From an uncultured Pelagibacteraceae bacterium (GTDB taxonomy: Bacteria; Pseudomonadota; Alphaproteobacteria; Pelagibacterales; Pelagibacteraceae): 64,000 nt of DNA. The notes beneath the pieces were generated by a model. The model saw nothing but the letters and a program-made list of their open reading frames with translations, searched no databases and was not told the DNA's origin. Shown piece after piece: positions 1-9,993 of the stretch. The first letter of the stretch is position 1. The number at the start of each line of letters is the position of its first letter. A program made the translations under genes and the position numbers. Where the stretch lies: positions 16,001 through 80,000 of the forward strand of contig CAJQTN010000005.1 in assembly GCA_905620505.1 (NCBI GenBank). Reading direction: 5' to 3'.

Positions 1-1069
<1,069 letters not shown>

Positions 1070-1096
1070 TAATAACGGCGCACACTAGCTTTAAAA

Positions 1097-1118
1097 AACT
1101 TTAGTGTGAACTAAAGTT
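1097..1118 (-). other. Leader hairpin upstream of 16S
   Basis: A perfect 8-bp inverted repeat (AACTTTAG / CTAAAGTT) with a 6-base loop lies about 30 bases before the 16S start. It nests within a longer imperfect pairing between about 1080-1095 and 1126-1136 (ACACACT..TTTAA against TTAAAGTGTGT). The position suits a pre-rRNA processing stem or leader structure. Function is inferred from position only. Confidence 0.5.
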
Positions 1119-1122
1119 AGTT

Positions 1123-1131
1123 TTGTTAAAG
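1123..1131 (-). promoter_or_regulatory. boxA-like antitermination element
   Basis: The minus strand reads CTTTAACAA, matching the core of the rRNA leader boxA consensus (GCTCTTTAACAA), about 55 bases before the 16S start. Antitermination elements of this kind are known in rRNA leaders. The match is short and lies inside an imperfect stem, so this is a candidate only. Confidence 0.4.
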
Positions 1132-1285
1132 TGTGTACGACAATTTCTTTGCTAACCTAACCGTCCACACTTCTCTTCTTAAAAATTTACAATTTAAAAA
1201 AGCTAAGATTTTTGTTAAAAAATCTAAAACACACCTATAGCAACAGTTAACTTACATTAAATATTACTAAAAAATGTGAGACGCG

Positions 1286-1313
1286 GTTATATTACAAAAA
1301 TAAGATAAATCAA
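1286..1313 (-). promoter_or_regulatory. Candidate rRNA operon promoter
   Basis: On the minus strand a TTGATT -35 element (1313-1308) is followed after 16 bases by a TATAAC -10 element (1291-1286), then a CGCG-containing segment that may act as a discriminator. Transcription would start near 1280, giving a leader of about 210 bases before 16S. It matches the sigma-70 consensus well and is the best such match in this gap. Confidence 0.5.
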
Positions 1314-1367
1314 GGTGTATATTCGTTAAAAAAGCCAATAGAATCAAAGCTTATTTTTTACTTTCCG

Positions 1368-1396
1368 TTGAAAAGAACACCTTATTTTTATATATC
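1368..1396 (+). promoter_or_regulatory. Candidate promoter for the M23 peptidase
   Basis: TTGAAA (1368-1373) is separated by 17 bases from TATATC (1391-1396). Transcription would begin around 1403, only a few bases before the ATG at 1407, so the message would be nearly leaderless. No Shine-Dalgarno sequence is visible before the ATG. Confidence 0.45.
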
Positions 1397-1406
1397 AAAC
1401 ACTTAA

Positions 1407-2747
1407 ATGTCTAGAGCTAAACTAAGTAATTTTCTAAAGTTATCTAAGGGTATTGGTAAAAAAATCAAATACGTTTTTATTGCCTTCAGTAAAAAAAAAT
1501 ATTTGCTTAATTTTTTTTTTTTAGCTGTTTTTTTCGTTATTTACACTTTAATCGTGAATCAAATTAAATTTTACACGAAATTAAAAGAAAATAATTTTAA
1601 CTCTTTTTTAAAATCAAATGAATTTAACAATATAAAAGAATTTATTTTCGAAAATCTAAAATCACCCTACAAAAAATACAATTATACTGTCGAAAATAAC
1701 GATACTTTAGAAAAAGTACTAAAAAAATATAACATTAATAAAAATGAGATCAATAATATAGCAAGTGGAATTATTAAAAAAAAATTATCTAATATATACG
1801 CTGGTACCAAAATTCAAATTGTGACAAAAGAAGGAAAGGGTACTGACAAAATTGTAAGTTTATTTTATCCTATCGACGCTATTACTTCAGTTGAAATAAA
1901 AAGAAATAAAGATGAATTTAATATTACTAAAATTGTATTAAAATTAAAGAAAAAAAAAATAGTACTATCTAATACAATAAAAAATAATTTATATAGCTCA
2001 GCTGTTGCTGTCGGCATAGAGCCAAATATCATAGTTGAATTTGCAAATATATTTGGATTCGAAGTAGACTTTCAGAGAGATATACGAACTGGTGATGCTT
2101 TTGAAGTTTATTACGAACAATATGTTGATGATGACAACGTGGTAAGAAATACTGGAAAAATAATTTATGCATCAATGTTTGTAAATAACAAAGAACTTTC
2201 ACTCTATAATTTTAAGCATGATAACAAAGAAGGATATTATGACGTTGACGGAAAAAGTGTTATAAAAACTTTAATGAAAACTCCAATTAATGGCGCACGT
2301 TTGTCTTCTTCTTTTGGAATTAGAAAACATCCTATACTCGGATATAATAAATTACACCAAGGAACAGATTTTGCAGCGCCGACAGGTACACCTATAATGG
2401 CTTCTGGATCTGGAGTTATTCTAAGAGCACAAAAATACAAAGGCTACGGAAATTATGTTTCAATTAGACACAATTCAATTTATGTGACAGCTTACGGACA
2501 TATGTCAAAATTTGGAAGAGGTATACGAAAAGGTGTGAGAGTTAATCAAGGAAGAATTATTGGTTACGTTGGATCAACTGGAATGTCGACAGGCCCTCAC
2601 CTTCATTACGAAGTCCTTAAAAATAATAAAAGAGTTAACTCTCAAAGACTTAAGCTGCCTAGTGGAAAAATTTTAAGCAACGAGGCTAGAAATAAATTTG
2701 AGGTGGAAAGAATTAAGATTGACGTTAAACTTGCTGAATTAAGATAA
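1407..2747 (+). CDS. M23 family metallopeptidase (envelope)
   Basis: A peptidoglycan endopeptidase of the LytM/M23 type, or a regulator built on that fold. A short cytoplasmic N-terminus is followed by one membrane segment at about residues 33-52, so the rest should lie in the periplasm. Residues about 95-145 (YTVENNDTLEKVLKKYNI) look like a LysM/OapA-type binding module. The M23 domain is at the C-terminus (about 290-425), with the zinc motif HxGxD (HQGTDF, about 315-320) and HLHYE (about 398-402), so the metal ligands appear intact. It stands alone on this strand between the rRNA promoter and a convergent gene. The substrate is inferred from the family. Confidence 0.9.
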   Translation: MSRAKLSNFLKLSKGIGKKIKYVFIAFSKKKYLLNFFFLAVFFVIYTLIVNQIKFYTKLKENNFNSFLKSNEFNNIKEFIFENLKSPYKKYNYTVENNDTLEKVLKKYNINKNEINNIASGIIKKKLSNIYAGTKIQIVTKEGKGTDKIVSLFYPIDAITSVEIKRNKDEFNITKIVLKLKKKKIVLSNTIKNNLYSSAVAVGIEPNIIVEFANIFGFEVDFQRDIRTGDAFEVYYEQYVDDDNVVRNTGKIIYASMFVNNKELSLYNFKHDNKEGYYDVDGKSVIKTLMKTPINGARLSSSFGIRKHPILGYNKLHQGTDFAAPTGTPIMASGSGVILRAQKYKGYGNYVSIRHNSIYVTAYGHMSKFGRGIRKGVRVNQGRIIGYVGSTGMSTGPHLHYEVLKNNKRVNSQRLKLPSGKILSNEARNKFEVERIKIDVKLAELR

Positions 2748-2767
2748 AATAGATAATTAAAATTAAA

Positions 2768-3127
2768 CTACTTCTTTTTTTCTATTAATTGCTGTTTTGA
2801 TGAATCGGGTGAACTTGTATTTTCAATTTTTTTTTCTTTAGGTTTTACATTTAACTCCGTCAATCTTCGATTAAAATGCTCGGCATGTTGAAGGTAATTT
2901 TCATGTAGTACTGTCTCACCTGATATGAGAGCGTCTTTAGCAAGTTGTTGATATTTTTGAACGGTTTTTTCTACATTAAATGGATTAGTCATTGATCCAT
3001 TATTTCTGCTTACATTACCATTTCCATTGGATTGAAAATGACCATTTGAATTTTGTCCACTGTTATTTCTAGGTCTAAAACCGTTCCTTTGAGGTCTAGG
3101 TCTGAATCTTCTTTTGTGATCGCTCAT
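2768..3127 (-). CDS. DUF4167 domain protein
   Basis: A 119-residue basic protein. Residues 1-45 are rich in Arg, Asn, Gly and Pro (KRRFRPRPQRNGFRPRN) and probably disordered and RNA-binding-like. The conserved DUF4167 core follows (about 48-95, NPFNVEKTVQKYQQLAKDAL...HAEHFNRRL), and the tail is Lys/Ser-rich. This family is typical of Alphaproteobacteria and commonly sits beside prmC-prfA, as here. Its function is unknown. It is likely the last gene of the lysC-ispG-prfA-prmC run, 17 bases downstream of prmC. Confidence 0.88.
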   Translation of the reverse strand: MSDHKRRFRPRPQRNGFRPRNNSGQNSNGHFQSNGNGNVSRNNGSMTNPFNVEKTVQKYQQLAKDALISGETVLHENYLQHAEHFNRRLTELNVKPKEKKIENTSSPDSSKQQLIEKKK

Positions 3128-3144
3128 TTTTTTTTGGGTTTAAA

Positions 3145-3987
3145 TTAATCTTTAAATTTTGCCAATATACATCTAACGTTATTTTTATAATCTTTAACTA
3201 ATAATACTTCTTTAAAATTTTGTTCTTTTAAGATTTTTGAAACTTTATAATATTGCCCGTAACCTATTTCTAAAGCGAGCATACCTAATTTTTTTAAAAT
3301 AGTATTAGACTTGTAAATAACTTTTTTAATTACGTCAAGCCCCTCCTTGCCTCCATCTAAAGCTATTTTTGGTTCAAATTTTTTAATATCATCTGATAAA
3401 TTTTTTATATCAGAAGTTTTTATATACGGAGGGTTGGAAACAATTAAATCAAATTTATATCCATAAATATCTTCGAATGATTTATTAATAAATTTTACTC
3501 TTTTATTTAATCCAAGTTTATTTGAATTTTTTTTAGCAACTTTAATAGCTTCTCTTGAGACATCTACCCCAATACCTTTTCCTTCTTTGATTTCACTTAA
3601 AATACTTAATATTATACAGCCTGTCCCCGTTCCTATATCTAAAATGTGTATATTTTTATTTTTAAAAATTCTAATTACACTTTCACAAAGTAATTCTGTT
3701 TCTGGTCTTGGGATTAATGTATTTCTGTCTACAAAAAAATCTTTACTCCAAAATTCTTTTTTTTTTAAAATATATGCCAGGGGTTCTCTGTTAGCTCTCC
3801 TGATTATTAACTTTTCAAAATTATCAATAGTATTTTTTGAGACCTTTTTATTTAGATTTATTAATAAATTTTCTCTTTGTTTCTTTAGCAAACTAGATAA
3901 TACAAGTTCTGAGTCTAATTGATGCGTTTCTATCTTATTTTGTTTAAGTCTCTTAGAGCCTAGATTCAAAAGTTCTGATATATTCAT
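3145..3987 (-). CDS. prmC: Release factor glutamine N5-methyltransferase
   Basis: Methylates the Gln of the GGQ motif in release factors, using S-adenosylmethionine. An N-terminal helical domain (about 1-75) is followed by a Rossmann methyltransferase domain with the SAM-binding segment [11 protein letters not shown] (about 114-124) and the catalytic NPPY tetrapeptide (about 183-186, SNPPYIKT). At 280 residues it has normal family length. Its start overlaps the end of prfA, its substrate's gene, by 4 bases (ATGA), so translation is probably coupled. Confidence 0.96.
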   Translation of the reverse strand: MNISELLNLGSKRLKQNKIETHQLDSELVLSSLLKKQRENLLINLNKKVSKNTIDNFEKLIIRRANREPLAYILKKKEFWSKDFFVDRNTLIPRPETELLCESVIRIFKNKNIHILDIGTGTGCIILSILSEIKEGKGIGVDVSREAIKVAKKNSNKLGLNKRVKFINKSFEDIYGYKFDLIVSNPPYIKTSDIKNLSDDIKKFEPKIALDGGKEGLDVIKKVIYKSNTILKKLGMLALEIGYGQYYKVSKILKEQNFKEVLLVKDYKNNVRCILAKFKD

Positions 3988-5060
3988 TGTTTTAGATTTT
4001 GTAATTTTAAATCTTGTTCTTTTAGTCTTAGAGCTTCATTCATTTCCTCGTGAATTTCTCCGTTTAAAAACTCTTCTAATTTGTGAAGAGTTAAATTTAT
4101 TCTGTGATCTGTTACTCTGCCCTGAGGAAAATTATAAGTTCTAATTCTTTCAGATCTATCTCCACTTCCTATTTGACTCTTCCTATTATCTGCACGCTCT
4201 TGATCTTTTTTTCTTTTTTCAGCTTCATATACTCTAGATCTTAAAATTTTTAGAGCTTTGGCTTTATTCTTATGTTGAGATTTTTCATCTTGCTGACTAA
4301 CCACAACACCTGTTGGTAAGTGGGTTATCCGTACCGCGCTGTCAGTTGTGTTAACTGACTGACCTCCTGGTCCACCTGCTCTAAAAACATCTATTCTTAA
4401 ATCGGATTCTTTAATTTGAATATCTACTTCTTCAGCTTCTGGCAAAACAGCTACCGTAGATGCCGATGTATGTATTCTTCCTTGAGTCTCTGTTGTGGGT
4501 ACTCTTTGCACCCTGTGAACACCGGACTCATATTTTAAATAGGAATAAATGTCACTTCCGTTAACTAAAAATATGACCTCTTTAAAACCTCCTGCTTCAC
4601 TCTTAGAAATACTTATGATTTCTAACTTCCACTTTTTTTTGGAACACACTTTTTCATACATCTTAAATAAATCTGAGCAGAAAAGAGATGCTTCTAACCC
4701 TCCTGTGCCTGCTCTGATCTCAACTATCGCATTTTTACTATCATCCTCATCTTTTGGTAATAAAAATATTTTTAGTTTATTTGTATGGTTAATTTTTTTT
4801 TGCTTAAGTATATCAAGCTCCTTTTCTGCAAGATTCACCATTTCTGGATCGCTACTTTTATCATGCAAAATTTGCTCTAGTTCTTTGAGTTCATCATTAA
4901 ATTTTATATATGAGCGCGCGTAAGAAATAATATTACCTAAATCTGAATATTCTTTCGATTTTTGAGCAAAAGTTTTTGAATCTATAGTTCCAGTTGACAG
5001 CTCTTTTTCTAAACTATCGTGTTTTGTAATTAGTTCTTTTACTTTTTCTAGCGGTATCAT
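3984..5060 (-). CDS. prfA: Peptide chain release factor 1
   Basis: Recognises UAA and UAG stop codons and triggers peptide release. The 358-residue protein has the PCRF domain first and the catalytic GGQ motif ([17 protein letters not shown], about 226-242) second. Full length and intact motif. It overlaps prmC by 4 bases on its 3' side and ispG by 4 bases on its 5' side. RF1 matters here because two tRNA genes in this window share a base with a UAG stop. Confidence 0.97.
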   Translation of the reverse strand: MIPLEKVKELITKHDSLEKELSTGTIDSKTFAQKSKEYSDLGNIISYARSYIKFNDELKELEQILHDKSSDPEMVNLAEKELDILKQKKINHTNKLKIFLLPKDEDDSKNAIVEIRAGTGGLEASLFCSDLFKMYEKVCSKKKWKLEIISISKSEAGGFKEVIFLVNGSDIYSYLKYESGVHRVQRVPTTETQGRIHTSASTVAVLPEAEEVDIQIKESDLRIDVFRAGGPGGQSVNTTDSAVRITHLPTGVVVSQQDEKSQHKNKAKALKILRSRVYEAEKRKKDQERADNRKSQIGSGDRSERIRTYNFPQGRVTDHRINLTLHKLEEFLNGEIHEEMNEALRLKEQDLKLQNLKQ

Positions 5061-6157
5061 AATTTAATTATTTTTTCTTTAACCTTATCTTCTACAAGCT
5101 GAACAATTTTATCTATAATTTCGTTGCTAGGTACTTTTTCATGGGGTACTCCAGACAAGTATAATAAGTTACTATCTTGTCCTCCACCTGTTAAGCCTAT
5201 TTCTGTTTGAGCCGCTTCACCTGGGCCATTAACAACACAACCGATTATGGAAAGTGTGATAGGTGTTTTAATGTGTGCTAGTTTTTCTTCTAAAATTTTA
5301 ACAGTGTCTATAACTGGAAAGGCTTGTCGGGCGCACGAAGGGCAAGATATGATTTGAACTCCTCTTGATCTAATACTCAATGACTTTAGAATTTCATATC
5401 CAGCCTTGATTTCTTCTATTGGGTCCGCTGACAATGAAACTCTAATTGTATCACCAATACCTTGTTTTAATAATTGTCCAATACCAATTGCAGATTTTAT
5501 ACTTCCAGTTAAAAGTCCTCCGGCTTCAGTTATTCCAACATGTAGTGGATAATCACAGGCTTTTGAAAGTTGTTCATAAGATTTAACTGCTAAAAAAACA
5601 TCTGATGACTTAACACTTAGTTTGAAATTAAAAAAATTGTTATCTTCCATAAGTTTAATGTTATACATAGCGCTTTCTACTAAAGCTTCTGGGCATGGTT
5701 CTTTATATTTTTCCAAGAGAGTCTTGTCTAAAGATCCAGCATTTACTCCAATCCTAATTGAACAATTATAATCTTTAGCAGCTTTAATTATTTCAACAAC
5801 TCTGTCATTTGCTCCAATATTCCCAGGATTAATTCTCAAACAACTAGCTCCCATTTTTGCTGCTTCAATAGCTCTTTTATGATGAAAATGTATATCAGCT
5901 ACTATAGGAACATTTACTTCTTTAACAATTTCTTTAAGCGCAAGAGTCGACGCTTCATCGGGACATGATACTCTTACTATATCTGCTCCCGCATTTTCTA
6001 GATCTAATATTTGTTTAATAGTTCCTGGTACGTCAGAGGTAATGGTATTAGTCATTGATTGAACAGATATAATCGAGTCTTGTCCAACAGGTACTTTACC
6101 AACCATTATTTTTTTAGTTTTTTTTCTTTTGATAGTTCTGTACGGTCTAATCTCCAT
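5057..6157 (-). CDS. ispG: 4-hydroxy-3-methylbut-2-enyl diphosphate synthase
   Basis: Penultimate enzyme of the MEP isoprenoid pathway, converting ME-cPP to HMBPP with a [4Fe-4S] cluster. The TIM-barrel part holds [16 protein letters not shown] (about 85-100). The C-terminal cluster-binding part has [10 protein letters not shown] (about 268-277) and GCVVNGPGE (about 305-313), supplying the expected three Cys. At 366 residues it is the compact bacterial form without the plant insert. It lies 4 bases downstream of lysC and overlaps prfA. Confidence 0.97.
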   Translation of the reverse strand: MEIRPYRTIKRKKTKKIMVGKVPVGQDSIISVQSMTNTITSDVPGTIKQILDLENAGADIVRVSCPDEASTLALKEIVKEVNVPIVADIHFHHKRAIEAAKMGASCLRINPGNIGANDRVVEIIKAAKDYNCSIRIGVNAGSLDKTLLEKYKEPCPEALVESAMYNIKLMEDNNFFNFKLSVKSSDVFLAVKSYEQLSKACDYPLHVGITEAGGLLTGSIKSAIGIGQLLKQGIGDTIRVSLSADPIEEIKAGYEILKSLSIRSRGVQIISCPSCARQAFPVIDTVKILEEKLAHIKTPITLSIIGCVVNGPGEAAQTEIGLTGGGQDSNLLYLSGVPHEKVPSNEIIDKIVQLVEDKVKEKIIKL

Positions 6158-6161
6158 AGAA

Positions 6162-7376
6162 TTAATCTAAATTAAAAACATTGTGAAGTTTTTTTACAGC
6201 TTTTGTAGTATTGATTTCATTAATAATAACAGATAATTTTATTTCTGATGTAGAAATAGCTAAAATATTTATTTTTTCTTGCGCCAAAGCTCTAAACATT
6301 TTATAAGTTACACCAGGTGCTGTTATCATTCCAGCGCCAACAATTGATACTTTAGATACTTTTTTATCACTACTAATAGATTTATATTTAACACTCTTTT
6401 TATTTGATTTTATAATTTTAATTGTTTTGTTTAGATCATTTCTTTTAATCGTAAATGTTAAATCTGTTGTTTTGCCATCAGGCGAAATGTTTTGAATAAC
6501 CATGTCAATATTTATTGATTTTTTTCCTAATGGCTCAAATATGTCTGCTGCTACTCCGGGTTTGTCTTGCACACCTAAAAGAGTAATTTTAGCTTCATCT
6601 TTAGAGTAAGTCACTCCAGTAATAGTTTTTGAATAGTCTATGCTTTCTGATCCAAATATTTTAGTACCTTCAGCACTAGAAAAAGCAGATCTTACGTGAA
6701 GTGGTAAATCGTACATCATGGCAGTTTGTACAGCGGATGATTGCATTACTTTTGCACCAAGAGATGACATCTCTAACATTTCTTCGTAAGATATTTTATT
6801 AATTTTCTTAGCTTTTGGAAAATGTTTTGGATCTGTGGAATGGACACCTTCTACATCTGTGTATATTTCGCACTCATCAGTATTAAAAATTTTTGCTATT
6901 GCAACTGCTGTAGCGTCAGAACCTCCTCTACCAATAGATGTAATTTCTCCATTTTTTGAAACCCCTTGGAAACCAGGAATAATCGCTACACCTTTATTTA
7001 AAATATATTTATTTATTTTTTCTACATGCATATTAACGATCCGAGCGTTGTTGTGATCACCGTAGGTTAGGATAGGTATTTGCCATCCCATATAACTTCT
7101 AGCCTTAACTCCTTCTTTCTCTAAAGCACCTGCCAGCAAAGCTGAAGTAACTTGCTCTCCTGAGGTTAGCAAAACATCTAATTCTCTTTTGTTAAAATTT
7201 TTACTTATTTTTTCCGATTGTTTGACTAATTCATTGGTTTTTCCAGCCATTGCTGAAACAACAACTATAATTTTATTATTTTTATTTAATTTTTTTTTAA
7301 TTATTTTTGCTGCGGCAATTATTCTATCTATACTACCTACTGATGTACCGCCAAATTTAATAACAATTTTTGCCAT
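6162..7376 (-). CDS. lysC: Aspartate kinase
   Basis: Phosphorylates aspartate, the first step to lysine/DAP, threonine and methionine. The protein starts with the KFGGTSVG nucleotide-binding motif (about 7-14), carries the kinase core to about residue 245 and ends with tandem ACT domains (about 265-404; [23 protein letters not shown]) that normally bind feedback inhibitors. At 404 residues it is a monofunctional enzyme without a fused homoserine dehydrogenase. First gene of the minus-strand run lysC-ispG-prfA-prmC-DUF4167. The DAP branch genes dapD and dapE lie elsewhere in this window. Confidence 0.96.
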   Translation of the reverse strand: MAKIVIKFGGTSVGSIDRIIAAAKIIKKKLNKNNKIIVVVSAMAGKTNELVKQSEKISKNFNKRELDVLLTSGEQVTSALLAGALEKEGVKARSYMGWQIPILTYGDHNNARIVNMHVEKINKYILNKGVAIIPGFQGVSKNGEITSIGRGGSDATAVAIAKIFNTDECEIYTDVEGVHSTDPKHFPKAKKINKISYEEMLEMSSLGAKVMQSSAVQTAMMYDLPLHVRSAFSSAEGTKIFGSESIDYSKTITGVTYSKDEAKITLLGVQDKPGVAADIFEPLGKKSINIDMVIQNISPDGKTTDLTFTIKRNDLNKTIKIIKSNKKSVKYKSISSDKKVSKVSIVGAGMITAPGVTYKMFRALAQEKINILAISTSEIKLSVIINEINTTKAVKKLHNVFNLD

Positions 7377-7446
7377 ATATACAATTTAATTTATAACTAT
7401 GAATATCTTAATTTAGAAATTTAACAAGAAGATGTAAGATAGAATA

Positions 7447-8172
7447 ATGAGTACAATAAATAAAGATGAAATTAATAAATTTTCTAAAATAGCTAATGAG
7501 TGGTGGGATATTAATGGAAAATTTAAACCTTTACATGCATTTAATCCAATTCGGATTGAGTATATCTTAAATGTTGCTTCAAATTATTTTAAAATAGATA
7601 AAAAAAAAAAATTTCCTTTAAAAAATTTAAAGATTTTAGACATTGGTTGTGGTGGTGGATTAATTAGTGAACCTATGTCTAGACTAGGAGCAGATGTAAC
7701 TGGTATTGATGCTTCTGACAAAAATATTCAAGTAGCAAAGTTGCATGCAAAAAAAAACAATTTAAATATAAATTATCTAAATACTGTACCTGAAAATTTA
7801 AAACTAGAAAATAAATTCGACATTATTTTAAATTTAGAGGTTGTGGAACATGTTGAAGATTTAGATTTATACCTTTCTTCTTGCTTTACTTTGCTAAAAA
7901 AAAAAAGAATAATGTTAACTGCTACTATCAACAGGACGCTAACCTCATATGTAAAAGCTATAGTAGGTGCTGAATATATTTTAAGATGGCTCCCGATAGG
8001 AACGCATGATTGGAATAAATTTATCAAGCCAGAAGAACTAGAGAAAAAACTTACTGACTTAAATTTCTCAATCACTAATTTAACTGGCTTAAGTTACAAT
8101 CCTATTTTTCAGGAATGGAAAAAAACTAAGGATATGTCTGTTAATTATATAATCACAGCTGAAAAAAATTAG
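7447..8172 (+). CDS. ubiG: Ubiquinone biosynthesis O-methyltransferase
   Basis: SAM-dependent enzyme that performs the two O-methylations in ubiquinone synthesis. The start (EINKFSKIANEWWDINGKFKPLH) is typical of UbiG, and the SAM motif ILDIGCGGGLIS is at about 62-73. The gene contains a 12-A tract (7600-7611) and an 11-A tract (about 7896-7906) that keep the frame open as written. It is divergent from lysC and its end overlaps the convergent DUF1178 gene by 4 bases. Confidence 0.94.
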   Translation: MSTINKDEINKFSKIANEWWDINGKFKPLHAFNPIRIEYILNVASNYFKIDKKKKFPLKNLKILDIGCGGGLISEPMSRLGADVTGIDASDKNIQVAKLHAKKNNLNINYLNTVPENLKLENKFDIILNLEVVEHVEDLDLYLSSCFTLLKKKRIMLTATINRTLTSYVKAIVGAEYILRWLPIGTHDWNKFIKPEELEKKLTDLNFSITNLTGLSYNPIFQEWKKTKDMSVNYIITAEKN

Positions 8173-8591
8173 TTTTCTTTGTTATCTACCCACGGAATAG
8201 TAGCTAAATCTATTCCTTCTTCTTCTAATTCTAATTTTTCTTCTAAAGTTACCGTACCGTAAATATTTTTATTTTTTTTATTGTCATAGTAAATTTCTCT
8301 AACTTCTCTAGGAAATTTTTCACCTACAAATTCAAAATTTTTTTCTATGAATTTTTTTATTCTAACTAAATCTTTTTTTATTTTATTAAATTTGTTGTAG
8401 TTGTATTTTTTATTTTCAACTTTATTTGTTACGATAACATTTGGAGACATTATAGATTTGTCTATGTCTTTTGACCCGCAGAAAATACACTCGAGTAAAT
8501 TTCTTTTTTTTAGCTTTTCATATTCTTTAGAATCAGAAAACCAACTTTCAAATTCATGTTTATCGCTGCACTTTAAGAGAAATTTAATCAT
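8169..8591 (-). CDS. DUF1178 family protein
   Basis: A 140-residue protein with the family's zinc-ribbon-like start: MIKFLLKCSDKHEFESWF (Cys8 and His) followed by ECIFCGS (CxxC, about 35-38), then the SIMSPNV segment typical of DUF1178. A mostly charged helical region follows, and the end (EEGIDLATIPWVD) is also family-like. The role is unknown. DUF1178 is mainly alpha- and betaproteobacterial. It is convergent with ubiG and lies 34 bases downstream of argJ. Confidence 0.85.
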   Translation of the reverse strand: MIKFLLKCSDKHEFESWFSDSKEYEKLKKRNLLECIFCGSKDIDKSIMSPNVIVTNKVENKKYNYNKFNKIKKDLVRIKKFIEKNFEFVGEKFPREVREIYYDNKKNKNIYGTVTLEEKLELEEEGIDLATIPWVDNKEN

Positions 8592-8625
8592 ATACTAACA
8601 AGGATAATTATTATTATTTCAATAC

Positions 8626-9924
8626 TTAACTTCTTCTATAGTGGGCATTGATATCAATGTAATCATGGGTAAAGTCACAAGTGTAACATTCATATTGTTC
8701 AGGACCTTGTTTTAAATCGACTTCAATAAGAATTGAATCCCACTTCATGTATTCTTGTAACTTTTCTTCATTGTACGATTCAGAAATTTTTCCATTTTCT
8801 GCCACAGTAAATTCTCCTAGCTTAATAACTATTTTTTTTGGGTCAATTTTCTCACCTGATTTACCAATGCCCATTAGGATTCTTCCCCAGTTAGGATCTT
8901 CACCTGCTACAGCTGTTTTTATTAATGGAGAATTAGCAATTGAAAAAGCTATCTTTTTTGCTTTTTCAACAGTTTCTGAATTTATAATTTTGACAGTTAT
9001 AAACTTTTTTGCTCCTTCCCCGTCAACAACAATTTGTTTTGATAAATCTGTACAAACGTTTCTTAGGGCCTTTTCAAATTTTAGCGCTTCTTTGCTTGAA
9101 ATAGTGTTTAATTTTTTATTCTTAATTTTCTTAGTTGCAAATATTGTAACCATATCATTAGTAGAAGTATCACTGTCAACTGTTATGGCGTTAAATGTGT
9201 TGGCTAAAACTTTATTTAAATATTTGTTTAATACAACAGAAGAGATATCGGCATCGGTAAAAATAAAAGAAAACATGGTTGCTAAATTAGGAGCAATCAT
9301 TCCAGAACCTTTTGCAACTCCAGCTATTCTTATTTTTTTATCACCAAGTTTTATCTCCGAATAGGCGACTTTTGGTTTTGTGTCTGTCGTCATAATTGCT
9401 GTTGCCATCTTTAGCCATATAAGTTTGTTTTGATTGACTCTTATGTTTGAAACTAAATTTGGTATATTTTTTTTTATTTTTTCAACAGGAAATTTTTCCC
9501 CAATAACTCCTGTTGAAGCAAATAAAATATCTTTCATTTTAGTTTTTTCATATTCATTTTCATTTTCAAACTTTTTTAGTGACTCTACTAAAGTTTTAGC
9601 TATTTCATCAAGACTGTTTAATCCTTGTTCCCCGGTAAATGTATTGGCATTTTTAGTATTAACAACTAGGGCCTTAATATTATTTTTTGTATTTTTTCTG
9701 TTCCATGTGATCGACTCCGAGACAATAGAATTTTGAGTGTATGCAACAGCGTAATTTGCCCCTTCTGGAAAATAAAATAGTGAAAGATCATCCCTTCCAT
9801 TGCTATAGAGGCCAGCCGAAACTGCTGATATTTGCAAACCTTCAATTTGTTTAAGCTCCTGAAAGTCGCCCATTTTTGATGGTTTCTTATTGAAGTTTAG
9901 AAAATTTTTTAAATTTATTGTCAT
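8626..9924 (-). CDS. argJ: Glutamate N-acetyltransferase / amino-acid acetyltransferase
   Basis: Bifunctional ornithine acetyltransferase of the arginine acetyl cycle: it moves acetyl from N-acetylornithine to glutamate and may also use acetyl-CoA. The family self-cleaves before a Thr nucleophile, here in PNLATMFSF (Thr at about 215). Other family segments are seen, for example AVAGEDPNWGRILMGIG (about 338-354) and the C-terminal YTCDFTHDYIDINAHYRRS end. At 432 residues it is slightly longer than average because of an N-terminal extension of about 20. It is divergent from secA; argB, another step of the pathway, is at 23482. Confidence 0.95.
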   Translation of the reverse strand: MTINLKNFLNFNKKPSKMGDFQELKQIEGLQISAVSAGLYSNGRDDLSLFYFPEGANYAVAYTQNSIVSESITWNRKNTKNNIKALVVNTKNANTFTGEQGLNSLDEIAKTLVESLKKFENENEYEKTKMKDILFASTGVIGEKFPVEKIKKNIPNLVSNIRVNQNKLIWLKMATAIMTTDTKPKVAYSEIKLGDKKIRIAGVAKGSGMIAPNLATMFSFIFTDADISSVVLNKYLNKVLANTFNAITVDSDTSTNDMVTIFATKKIKNKKLNTISSKEALKFEKALRNVCTDLSKQIVVDGEGAKKFITVKIINSETVEKAKKIAFSIANSPLIKTAVAGEDPNWGRILMGIGKSGEKIDPKKIVIKLGEFTVAENGKISESYNEEKLQEYMKWDSILIEVDLKQGPEQYECYTCDFTHDYIDINAHYRRS

Positions 9925-9993
9925 AAATATTGTTTAATTTAAATTATAAATACATATATAGAGTATTATCAATATTGCTATCAACCTACTAAT

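Larger units (their letters stand above)
1070..1406. other. 16S leader and divergent promoter region
   Basis: This is the only stretch over 300 bases without a gene. On the minus strand it holds a likely rRNA promoter, a boxA-like element and a strong hairpin next to the 16S start, annotated separately. On the plus strand it holds a likely promoter for the M23 peptidase at its right end. No open frame or RNA family was recognised in the rest. Confidence 0.7.

Noticed and set aside
1070-1406. A second tRNA or small gene upstream of 16S
   Set aside because: No cloverleaf and no open frame with a sensible product could be found; hairpins fit rRNA leader structure.
8747-9364. Open frame of 205 codons on the plus strand inside argJ
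   Set aside because: It is antisense to a well-conserved gene and its translation is Phe/Ser-rich mirror sequence with no family match; similar antisense frames occur opposite hisD, murA, gltB and others.
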